Below are positions 1 through 5,085 of a DNA stretch of 5,287 nt, one piece after another. Below the pieces are notes generated by a model. That model was not told the origin of the DNA and ran no database searches. It worked only from the letters and a program-made list of their open reading frames with translations. The stretch is taken from assembly GCA_905234005.1 (NCBI GenBank), contig CAJOFW010000221.1, forward strand, positions 511-5,797, written 5' to 3'. This DNA comes from an uncultured Oscillospiraceae bacterium (GTDB lineage Bacteria > Bacillota > Clostridia > Oscillospirales > Oscillospiraceae). The translations under genes were made by a program, and so were the position numbers. Every line of letters begins with the position of its first letter. The first letter of the stretch is position 1.

Positions 1-170
1 CGCAGCGCCGCGTTCGACTCCTGCATCTCGTCGACCTGGGCCTGAAGCTGCGTCTGCGTCCTCGTCGCCTCCGCCACCTTGCTGTTCATATTGAGCAGTG
101 TGATGCAGCCGTAGGCCATCAGTCCCGCCAGAACGACGGCGGTCAGCCACCCTGCGCCTCGAATTCCCAT
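1..170 (-). CDS. divIC: Septum formation initiator DivIC/FtsB family, N-terminal part (gene continues past left edge)
   Basis: DivIC/FtsB proteins are small bitopic membrane proteins of the divisome; with FtsL and DivIB/FtsQ they link the division ring to septal peptidoglycan synthesis. The window shows 56 complete codons beginning MGIRGAGWLT. A short basic N-terminus is followed by one hydrophobic membrane segment (about residues 8-27) and then a charged, Gln/Glu-rich stretch (about 29-56, including TQLQAQVDEMQ) with the look of the start of a coiled coil, which is the family layout. The ATG at 170 has a good ribosome binding site (AAGGAG, 9 nt upstream). Position directly after yabP-yabQ is the classic arrangement in spore formers. 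The identification rests on architecture and context because the C-terminal half is missing. The yabQ frame runs open through the whole of this stretch in another frame. Confidence 0.82.
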   Translation of the reverse strand, partial: MGIRGAGWLTAVVLAGLMAYGCITLLNMNSKVAEATRTQTQLQAQVDEMQESNAAL

Positions 171-621
171 GTCCACCCGCTCCTTTCCGTTTCGTGCGTG
201 CGGTTCTCCAACGTGTGGACATTATTGTAAACCCATTTTGGCATTTTGTGAAGACCCTTTTCAGATTTTTGTGAAAAAAATTCAAAACCGCCCCCGTGAC
301 CGCCCTCACAGGCCGCAGGAGCAGCGCCCAGAGCGACCGCCACGCGGGCCGGGTCACCGGCGACGCCGCCCGGCACCACAGACCCCAGCCCGCCGCCGCG
401 CACAGGAGCATATACAATCTGAGCCGCCCCTCGTATGAGTCCATCCCGCACGCGAAGAGCGCGAACGCGAGCGTCAGACCGAACGCCGTGTCCGTGAGCG
501 CGACGGGGACGCGGGCGCTGTCACGCAGACCGCCGAGGACATCGTAGAGAAGCCCGGCGGCGGCGCCGAGCAGCAGAAACAGCGCCGCCTCGTTGAGCTG
601 TACCGACGCGGGCAGCTCCAT
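1..621 (-). CDS. yabQ: Spore cortex biosynthesis protein YabQ (frame still open at left edge)
   Basis: YabQ is a membrane protein of the spore formers needed for cortex formation; in Bacillus subtilis it is made in the mother cell under sigma-E. The ATG at 621 overlaps the TGA of yabP (TGATG), so the two are translationally coupled. The protein begins MELPASVQLNEAALF. Hydrophobic segments lie at about residues 9-27 (containing LLLGAAAGLLYDVL, typical of the family), 45-58 and 68-84 (RLYMLLCAAAGWGLW). A basic tail follows at about 108-150 (NFFHKNLKRVFTKCQNGFTI, then an Arg/Lys-rich stretch). Family members usually end shortly after such a tail. Here the frame has no stop for all 207 codons to the window edge, and from about residue 150 the translation looks like an out-of-frame copy of divIC. 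The true end is probably near divIC's start, with the stop lost by mutation or sequence error, or it lies beyond the window. Confidence 0.8.
   Translation of the reverse strand, partial: MELPASVQLNEAALFLLLGAAAGLLYDVLGGLRDSARVPVALTDTAFGLTLAFALFACGMDSYEGRLRLYMLLCAAAGWGLWCRAASPVTRPAWRSLWALLLRPVRAVTGAVLNFFHKNLKRVFTKCQNGFTIMSTRWRTARTKRKGAGGHGNSRRRVADRRRSGGTDGLRLHHTAQYEQQGGGGDEDADAASGPGRRDAGVERGAA
180..185 (-). promoter_or_regulatory. Ribosome binding site of divIC
   Basis: On the minus strand AAGGAG lies 9 nt before the ATG at 170. It fixes the divIC start and shows that divIC is translated independently even though it lies inside the still-open yabQ frame. Confidence 0.75.
224..252 (-). promoter_or_regulatory. 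Candidate sigma-A promoter for divIC inside the yabQ coding region
   Basis: On the minus strand a -35 box TTCACA (252-247) is separated by exactly 17 nt from a -10 box TACAAT (229-224). Each differs from the vegetative consensus (TTGACA, TATAAT) at one position. Upstream (about 290-256) are T- and A-runs, including seven T and five A residues, resembling an UP element. The whole block is an AT-rich island in otherwise strongly GC-rich DNA. Transcription would begin around 217, leaving a leader of roughly 47 nt before the divIC ATG at 170. This would let the division gene be expressed in growing cells independently of yabP/yabQ. It is a sequence match only; no transcription start is known. Confidence 0.6.
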
Positions 622-905
622 CAGCGGAACAGCCTCGACCAGAAGCCCGCACCCCGGTCGGTCTCCTCGTATTGCAGCGTCGTAACAAGTCCTGACAGGG
701 CGAGCTGTCCGGCGGACTTCTCGAGCTGATCGACGCGAAGGCCGCTGCCTCTGACGACGAGAAGGCCCTTGACGGTTCTCGCCGTGATCTCCTCCTCGTC
801 GAAGCTCACGACCTCCTCCACCCCGGACACAGTGAGCTTCTGCCGCTCGTCGAGCGTCAGGCAGTGCGGCACGGATACAGGCCGCGCCTTGTCGTCATAC
901 GCCAT
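621..905 (-). CDS. yabP: Sporulation protein YabP
   Basis: YabP is a small soluble protein of endospore formers required at a late stage of sporulation; its biochemical role is not known. The 94-residue product is full length for the family and shows its typical progression: an N-terminal PHCLTLDERQKLTVSGVEEV block (about residues 13-32), a central VVSFDEEEITARTVKG-type strand-rich region, LLVVRGSGLRVDQLEKSAG (about 48-66), LALSGLVTTLQYEE, and an ending FWSRLFR. The ATG at 905 is preceded by GGGAGG with 8 nt spacing, and this site is inside a hairpin stem. The gene follows metG after a 90-bp spacer and overlaps yabQ by one base. A sigma-E-like promoter lies just upstream. Confidence 0.92.
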   Translation of the reverse strand: MAYDDKARPVSVPHCLTLDERQKLTVSGVEEVVSFDEEEITARTVKGLLVVRGSGLRVDQLEKSAGQLALSGLVTTLQYEETDRGAGFWSRLFR

Positions 906-912
906 AAATACA

Positions 913-949
913 GCCTCCCATAACCTTTCTGGTAAAGGATATGGGAGGC
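913..949 (-). promoter_or_regulatory. Hairpin sequestering the yabP ribosome binding site
   Basis: Inverted repeat in the yabP leader: GCCTCCCATA (949-940 on the minus strand) pairs perfectly with TATGGGAGGC (922-913). After a single T-T mismatch, five more pairs (CCTTT with AAAGG) close a 5-nt loop at 929-933. The 3' arm contains the yabP Shine-Dalgarno GGGAGG (919-914), 8 nt before the ATG, so the folded RNA would hide it. The fold should form only in RNA that begins upstream of 949, for example read-through from metG. There is no U-run after it, so it is not an intrinsic terminator for this strand. Confidence 0.65.
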
Positions 950-964
950 AGCGCGGATTTATGA
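936..964 (-). promoter_or_regulatory. Candidate sigma-E-type promoter for yabP-yabQ
   Basis: On the minus strand TCATAAA (964-958) lies 14 nt before CATATCCT (943-936). This resembles the mother-cell sigma-E pattern (ATA-centred -35, about 14 nt, CATACAAT-like -10), with 6 of 8 bases matching in the -10. Transcription would begin near 929, inside the loop of the 913-949 hairpin. The family context (yabP and yabQ under sigma-E in Bacillus subtilis) supports it, but the match is imperfect and short. Confidence 0.42.
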
Positions 965-969
965 TTTCC

Positions 970-997
970 GATACTTTTTCTTGAAAGAAAAAGTATC
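970..997. repeat. Perfect 12-bp inverted repeat at the metG stop codon
   Basis: Arms GATACTTTTTCT (970-981) and AGAAAAAGTATC (986-997) are exact reverse complements around a 4-nt loop. The last two bases overlap the metG TGA (998-996). The position suggests a transcript-end structure, either a weak terminator or a 3' end stabiliser. However, the stem is AT-rich and no U-tract follows on the minus strand (GGAAATCATAAA follows), so a canonical intrinsic terminator is not supported. It may be a dispersed palindromic repeat. Confidence 0.6.
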
Positions 998-2939
998 AGC
1001 AGAGCGTCCACCCGGCGGGGAGGGTGTCCTCGAGGATGATGAGGCGGGGATCGCCCTCGTCGTTCTCACAGGCGGACAGCAGCATGCCGTTCGACTCAAG
1101 GCCCATCATTTTGCGCGGGGGCAGATTGGTGCACGCGAGCAGCGTCCTGCCCACAAGCTCCTCGGGCTTGTACCATTTCGCGATGCCGGACAGGATCTGG
1201 CGGTCGGTGCCGCTGCCGTCGTCCAGCGTGAACCGCAGAAGCTTCGCGCTCTTTTTGACGTTCTCGCACGCCTTGACCTTGACGACGGTGAGCTTCACCT
1301 TCGCAAACTCGTCGATCGTGACGGTCTCAGGCTCCGGCTCCGGCTCGGCCGGGGGCGCGTTCATCGCCTCGAGGGCGGCCAGCTCCTTCTCCATGTCGAT
1401 GCGGGGGAACAGCGTATCGCCGCGGTGCACCTGCACGTCCGCCGGGAGCACGCCGTAAGCCGCCGCCGCGTCCCATGTGACCGCCGCCGCGTCCGCGCCG
1501 ATCTGGGCAAAGATCTTCTCGCAGCTCGCGGGGATGAACGGCGTGAGCAGGATCGCGGTCACGCGGATGGCCTCGAGGAGGTTGTACATCACCGTCGCGA
1601 GGCGGGCCTTTTTGCTCTCGTCCTTCGCGAGCGCCCAGGGCATCGTCTCGTCGATGTATTTGTTTGCGCGGGAGATGACGCGGAACACGTCGACCAGCGC
1701 CTGCTGGGTCTGGTAGGCGTCCATCTGCCTCTCGTAGCCGCCGCGGAGGGATTTTACCATGTCGATCAGGGCGTCGTCCTCCGGCCCGGCCTCGCGTTCG
1801 GTGATCAGACGGCCTTCGGGGAAATACTTCCGCACCATCGCCACGGTGCGGGATACGAGGTTTCCGAGGTCGTTCGCGAGATCGGCGTTGATGCGGCTGA
1901 TCAGCGCCTCGTTCGTGAAGCTGCCGTCCGAGCCGAACGGGAACTCACGCATCAGGAAAAACCGCAGCGCGTCCACGCCGTAGCGCTCGGAGAGCTGGTA
2001 GGGGTCGACGACGTTGCCCTTCGACTTCGACATCTTGCCGCCGCCGAACAGCAGCCAGCCGTGGCCGTAGACCTTCTTCGGGAGCGGCATGCCCACGCTC
2101 ATGAGCATGGCCGGCCAGATGATCGAGTGGAAGCGGACGATCTCCTTGCCGACGATGTGCACGGCGGGCCAGAATTTTTCGACGTCGTCGTATTTGTCGT
2201 TCTGGTAGCCGAGCGCCGTCAGGTAGTTGAACAGCGCGTCCACCCAGACGTAGACGACGTGGCCCGGATCGAAATCGACCGGCACACCCCAGGTGAAGCT
2301 CGTGCGGGAGACGCAGAGATCCTCGAGGCCGGGGTCGATGAAGTTGTGGATCATCTCGTTGACACGGCTCGCCGGCTCGAGAAAGTCACCGCTCTCGAGA
2401 AGCTCCCGGACGGGCTTCGCGTACTTCGACAGGCGGAAGAAATACGCCTCCTCCTCGGCGTGGTGCACCTCGCGGCCGCAGTCGGGGCACTTGCCGTCGA
2501 CGAGCTGGCTCTCGGTCCAGAAGCTCTCGCACGGCGTACAGTACAGGCCCTCGTAGCTGCCCTTGTAGATGTCGCCGTTGTCGTACATCTTCTTGAAGAT
2601 GCGCTGGATGGACGCGACGTGGTAGTCGTCCGTCGTGCGGATGAAGCGGTCGTTTGAGATGTTCATGAGCCGCCACAGGCCCAGAACGCCGCCCTGTCCG
2701 TTCTCGCCGAGGACGATGCGGTCGACGAATTCCTGCGGCGTGACGCCGGCCTCCTTCGCCTTCTCCTCGATCTTCTGGCCGTGCTCGTCGGTGCCGGTCA
2801 GGAACATCACGTCGTAGCCGCACAGGCGCTTGTAACGCGCAAGAACGTCCGTCGCGACGGTGCAGTAGGCGTGGCCGATGTGCAGCTTGTCGGAGGGGTA
2901 ATAGATCGGTGTGGTGATATAGTAGGTGCCTTTACTCAT
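996..2939 (-). CDS. metG: Methionine--tRNA ligase (methionyl-tRNA synthetase)
   Basis: Charges tRNA-Met with methionine using ATP, in the cytoplasm. The 647-residue protein is complete. The class I signature HIGH is at residues 20-23 and KMSKS at 302-306. TGTDEHGQK follows at 48-56. A zinc-knuckle pair, C134-x2-C137 and C151-x2-C154, sits in the connective domain. The helical anticodon-binding domain spans about 350-510, a Pro/Glu-rich linker (APPAEPEPEPET) about 528-539, and a C-terminal tRNA-binding OB domain about 541-645 (KVKACENVKKSAKLLRF, LPPRKMMGLESNGMLLSA), as in dimeric Firmicute enzymes. The start ATG at 2939 has AAGGAG 9 nt upstream. An unusual loop of about six extra residues (LGENGQGGVLG, 77-87) replaces the short sequence I would expect before LWRLMNISND. 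With the restored vanW tail only 27 bp separates the two genes, leaving no room for a T-box leader, so the two are likely co-transcribed. Confidence 0.97.
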   Translation of the reverse strand: MSKGTYYITTPIYYPSDKLHIGHAYCTVATDVLARYKRLCGYDVMFLTGTDEHGQKIEEKAKEAGVTPQEFVDRIVLGENGQGGVLGLWRLMNISNDRFIRTTDDYHVASIQRIFKKMYDNGDIYKGSYEGLYCTPCESFWTESQLVDGKCPDCGREVHHAEEEAYFFRLSKYAKPVRELLESGDFLEPASRVNEMIHNFIDPGLEDLCVSRTSFTWGVPVDFDPGHVVYVWVDALFNYLTALGYQNDKYDDVEKFWPAVHIVGKEIVRFHSIIWPAMLMSVGMPLPKKVYGHGWLLFGGGKMSKSKGNVVDPYQLSERYGVDALRFFLMREFPFGSDGSFTNEALISRINADLANDLGNLVSRTVAMVRKYFPEGRLITEREAGPEDDALIDMVKSLRGGYERQMDAYQTQQALVDVFRVISRANKYIDETMPWALAKDESKKARLATVMYNLLEAIRVTAILLTPFIPASCEKIFAQIGADAAAVTWDAAAAYGVLPADVQVHRGDTLFPRIDMEKELAALEAMNAPPAEPEPEPETVTIDEFAKVKLTVVKVKACENVKKSAKLLRFTLDDGSGTDRQILSGIAKWYKPEELVGRTLLACTNLPPRKMMGLESNGMLLSACENDEGDPRLIILEDTLPAGWTLC

Positions 2940-2948
2940 ATATCCTCT

Positions 2949-2954
2949 CTCCTT
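2949..2954 (-). promoter_or_regulatory. Ribosome binding site of metG
   Basis: AAGGAG on the minus strand, 9 nt before the ATG at 2939. It supports that start, from which translation reads directly into the conserved N-terminal YYITTPIYYPS segment. Confidence 0.75.
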
Positions 2955-2966
2955 CGTGGTGGGTTC

Positions 2967-3199
2967 TCAGGCCGCGTCCGGGGCGGCGTCGCCCTCGACC
3001 GTCTCAGACTCGGGAGCCGGGGCGGGGGTGTCCGCAGGCTCCGGGTTGGTCTCGGGCACAGTCTCCGGCTGCGTCTCCGGCTCCGGCTCCGGCTGTGTCT
3101 CCGGTTCAGGCTCCGGCTCCGGCTGTACGGGCTCCGGATCGACGGGCGCCTCGGTCGGCGCGGGGGCAACGGTCGGCTCGGGGGCGGCGGTGGCCTCCC
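2967..3199 (-). pseudogene. Displaced Pro/Glu-rich C-terminal tail of the VanW gene (frame +1)
   Basis: Removing one G from the GGG at 3199-3197 joins VanW residue 600 to 76 more codons ending at TGA 2969-2967. These read EATAAPEPTVAPAPTEAP, then PEPEPEPETQ-type repeats, then a short acidic end. Such low-complexity Pro/Glu/Thr tails are common at the end of envelope proteins in these bacteria. The in-frame alternative is an Arg-rich stretch characteristic of reading GC-rich DNA out of frame. The restored protein would be 676 residues and end 27 bp before metG, a typical operon spacing. This is therefore either a true frameshift, a sequence error, or less likely a recoding site. Confidence 0.7.
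3079..3126. repeat. Imperfect tandem repeat coding Pro/Glu units in the VanW tail
   Basis: An 18-bp sequence GGCTCCGGCTCCGGCTGT occurs identically at 3079-3096 and 3109-3126, a 30-bp offset, within a longer stretch built of CTCCGG units. On the minus strand it encodes QPEPEPEPET and QPEPEPET-type units in the displaced vanW frame. Such slippage-prone repeats allow the tail to change length. Confidence 0.7.
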
Positions 3200-4998
3200 G
3201 TCGTCACCGTGGCGGAGGGCGTCACCGTGCCCGCCTCGTACTTGTGGTAGGAGCTGTACGCCTCCTTCGCGGAGCTGATGAGCGACCCGTCCGCCGCGTA
3301 GACGTTGCGGTAGGTCTGGGCGTAATAGTAGGTGCTGTCCTCCCACGTTTCGCTTGTGATCTCGACGTGGGTGCCGTCCGTATCGGTGCCCCAGATCTGC
3401 ACCGTGAGGCTGCCGTCCGAGACCCACGCGTTGATGCGGACGGGATACGCCCGGTTGTTTGTGAAGCGGAAATTCGGCCCGCCCCAGCTCACCGTCGCGT
3501 CGATGCCGCGGGGCAGGTAGCTGACGGTGAAGTAGTGGCAGTAGCGGGTGGTGATGCTGAGGTTTGCGCAGATCGCGCAGTAGTACAGCGTGGAGCTGCC
3601 CTGGCAGATGCCGCCGCCGAGCTCCTGGACGTGTTTGCCGCCGGAATACGCGCCGGCCTCCTTGTAGCCCCGGGCCGCCGTGCGCTCGCCGAGGCAGTTG
3701 TTGTAGTCGAATGTCTCGCCCGGATTCAGGACGGTGCCGTCCATGGCCTCCGCCGCGAGCGTGATGTTCGTGATGCGGTTGGACGTGGAGCCGGACAGCG
3801 AGGTGCTCTTCTCGGAGAGCAGATCGGCAAAATACCCCTCCGCCGGCACCTCGGCCGCCGCCTCCAGCTCGGTGAACACGAGGGGGATCTCGAACGTCCC
3901 GCCCGGCTCGGTCTCGACCCAGAGGCGGATCGCCGCGTCCACGTCAAAGCTCACGCCGGTGACGGCCTCGATCTCCTCGCCGGTGTCCGGATCCGTCCCG
4001 GCGGCGACAGCCTCGACGTAGACCTCGTCGTACATCGTCTGGACAAACGCCTCGCCCTCGGCCTGAACAGCGGCTTCGTCGGCCGCGGCGGCATCGTCGG
4101 CCGTCTCGTACACGGCGTCGATCTCGCCGAACTGCTTTGTCAGAAACGCCTGCCGCACCTGGGCGCAGACGGCCTCGACGTCGATCGCCTCGGACGCGGA
4201 GCCTTTCGTGACGGTGATGCTGTCCTCGCCGACCTCGTAGGCGGCCTCGACGCCCGTCTCATTGACGGCCTCGGCCATGGCGGACACGAGGCCGGTCAGC
4301 GCCGCCTCGTCCAGCGTGACGTTGGCGCTCCAGCGGAGATTCACGGGGCTTATCCGTGTCTGCCAGTACGTGACAGCGTCACGGAGCTGGTCGCCGGAGC
4401 GGCCGTAGCCGTAGGCGAGGGCCGCCGCCTCCTCCGCGTCGCTTGTGAGACCCAGCTCCTCCGCCGTGATGACGAGCGTCTGATCCTTCGGGAAGTTCAC
4501 GGTCACGGACGCGTTTTCATACGGGTCGGCCGCGCCGTCCGACGCGAGCCTCTGCGCCGCCTGCGCCTGTGTGAGACCGCTCACGTCCGTGCCGTTCACG
4601 GACACGTTCGGGTAGATCGTATCGAGCGTGGAGACGTGTATGACCGAATACACCGCGAAGCCCGCCGCTCCGAGAATGAGAATCAGGATGATGACGGCGG
4701 CCGCGAGTCCCCCGCCGCCGGAACGGCGTCTGCGGCGGCGCCCGGATTTCCGGGTCGGCTCGTCGTAGCCCGCGGGCTCGACATACGCCGTCCGGTCGTC
4801 GTATGACGCCTGCCCGGAATAGCGCTGATCATCCGGTTCGGCCCGCCTCGTCCGCTCCGGTACGCTCGCGGACTGCCTGACGCCCTTCGCGGTGTGGGAG
4901 CCGCCGCGTGACGAGCGCGACGATCCCGCGTACGACGACGAACGGGATTCGGAGCCGCCGGCCGAGCCTTTTTTCTGTATATGCCTGCCTGTTGCCAT
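3106..4998 (-). CDS. VanW-family membrane-anchored cell-envelope protein (C-terminus altered by frameshift)
   Basis: VanW proteins are named from the vanB vancomycin-resistance cluster, but chromosomal members like this are widespread in Clostridia and have no settled function; a role at the peptidoglycan is inferred. The frame encodes 630 residues. Residues 1-96 are Ser/Arg/Gly-rich, disordered and cytoplasmic, ending in a GRRRRRR stop-transfer cluster. One membrane helix follows (about 97-120, LAAAVIILILILGAAGFAVY). The acidic extracellular part has peptidoglycan-binding (YoaR/PG_binding_4-like) modules, recognisable from YPNVSVNGTDVSGLTQAQAA (129-148), to about 375. The VanW domain spans about 395-545, with NPGETFDYNNCLGERT (425-440), GGGICQGSSTLYY (461-473) and YLPRGIDATVSWGG (494-507). 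A short strand-rich tail follows to about 590. After residue 600 the frame becomes Arg-rich (GGHRRPRADR...) and stops at 3106, whereas the neighbouring frame continues a normal Pro/Glu-rich tail. The start at 4998 has GAGAGGG 7 nt upstream. It is not a van resistance operon: no ligase, VanX or VanS/R is nearby. Confidence 0.88.
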   Translation of the reverse strand: MATGRHIQKKGSAGGSESRSSSYAGSSRSSRGGSHTAKGVRQSASVPERTRRAEPDDQRYSGQASYDDRTAYVEPAGYDEPTRKSGRRRRRRSGGGGLAAAVIILILILGAAGFAVYSVIHVSTLDTIYPNVSVNGTDVSGLTQAQAAQRLASDGAADPYENASVTVNFPKDQTLVITAEELGLTSDAEEAAALAYGYGRSGDQLRDAVTYWQTRISPVNLRWSANVTLDEAALTGLVSAMAEAVNETGVEAAYEVGEDSITVTKGSASEAIDVEAVCAQVRQAFLTKQFGEIDAVYETADDAAAADEAAVQAEGEAFVQTMYDEVYVEAVAAGTDPDTGEEIEAVTGVSFDVDAAIRLWVETEPGGTFEIPLVFTELEAAAEVPAEGYFADLLSEKSTSLSGSTSNRITNITLAAEAMDGTVLNPGETFDYNNCLGERTAARGYKEAGAYSGGKHVQELGGGICQGSSTLYYCAICANLSITTRYCHYFTVSYLPRGIDATVSWGGPNFRFTNNRAYPVRINAWVSDGSLTVQIWGTDTDGTHVEITSETWEDSTYYYAQTYRNVYAADGSLISSAKEAYSSYHKYEAGTVTPSATVTTGGHRRPRADRCPRADRGARRSGARTAGAGA

Positions 4999-5085
4999 AA
5001 GCGTGCCCTCTCTGAAATCTATGGATAATTCGATTGCGCCGGTTTTGCTGCGCTGTTTCAGTGTATCGCTGCGCGATTATTTACT
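4999..5085. other. Spacer between the hemW-like gene and vanW
   Basis: The spacer is less GC-rich than its surroundings. It holds the vanW ribosome binding site (GAGAGGG, 5012-5006) and a 7-bp direct repeat GCTGCGC at 5047-5053 and 5068-5074, 21 bp apart. I see no convincing sigma-A promoter and no hairpin with a U-run, so vanW may be read from a promoter upstream of the window. Confidence 0.4.

Noticed and set aside
143..451. Minus-strand open frame overlapping yabQ in another frame, ending at 143
   Set aside because: It lacks membrane segments and any family character, while the yabQ frame in the same stretch shows the YabQ hydrophobic pattern.
970..997. Intrinsic terminator for metG
   Set aside because: The stem is AT-rich and no run of T follows it on the minus strand; kept only as an inverted repeat.
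981..2657. Long open frame on the plus strand opposite metG
   Set aside because: It lies antisense to an unmistakable MetG. Its translation is an Arg/Val/Asp/His-rich shadow without recognisable motifs, expected opposite GC-rich codons.
2940..2966. T-box or SAM riboswitch before metG
   Set aside because: Only 27 bp separate metG from the restored vanW stop; no leader structure fits there.
3061..3130. Regular repeats as a possible CRISPR array
   Set aside because: The repeats are short, coding-type Pro/Glu units without unique spacers of constant length.
2926..4806. Long open frame on the plus strand opposite vanW, beginning with Gly/Ser repeats
   Set aside because: The Gly-Ser repeats are the reverse of the Pro/Glu-coding repeats of the vanW tail, and the rest is antisense to the VanW domains. 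No ribosome binding site context or motif supports it.
3106..4998. Part of a vancomycin-resistance cluster
   Set aside because: VanW-domain proteins are common in Clostridia chromosomes; the neighbours are hemW-like, metG and sporulation genes, with no van ligase, dipeptidase or two-component genes.
5047..5074. Direct repeat GCTGCGC spaced 21 bp as an operator for vanW
   Set aside because: Seven GC-rich bases recur easily by chance in this composition, and no promoter was found next to it.
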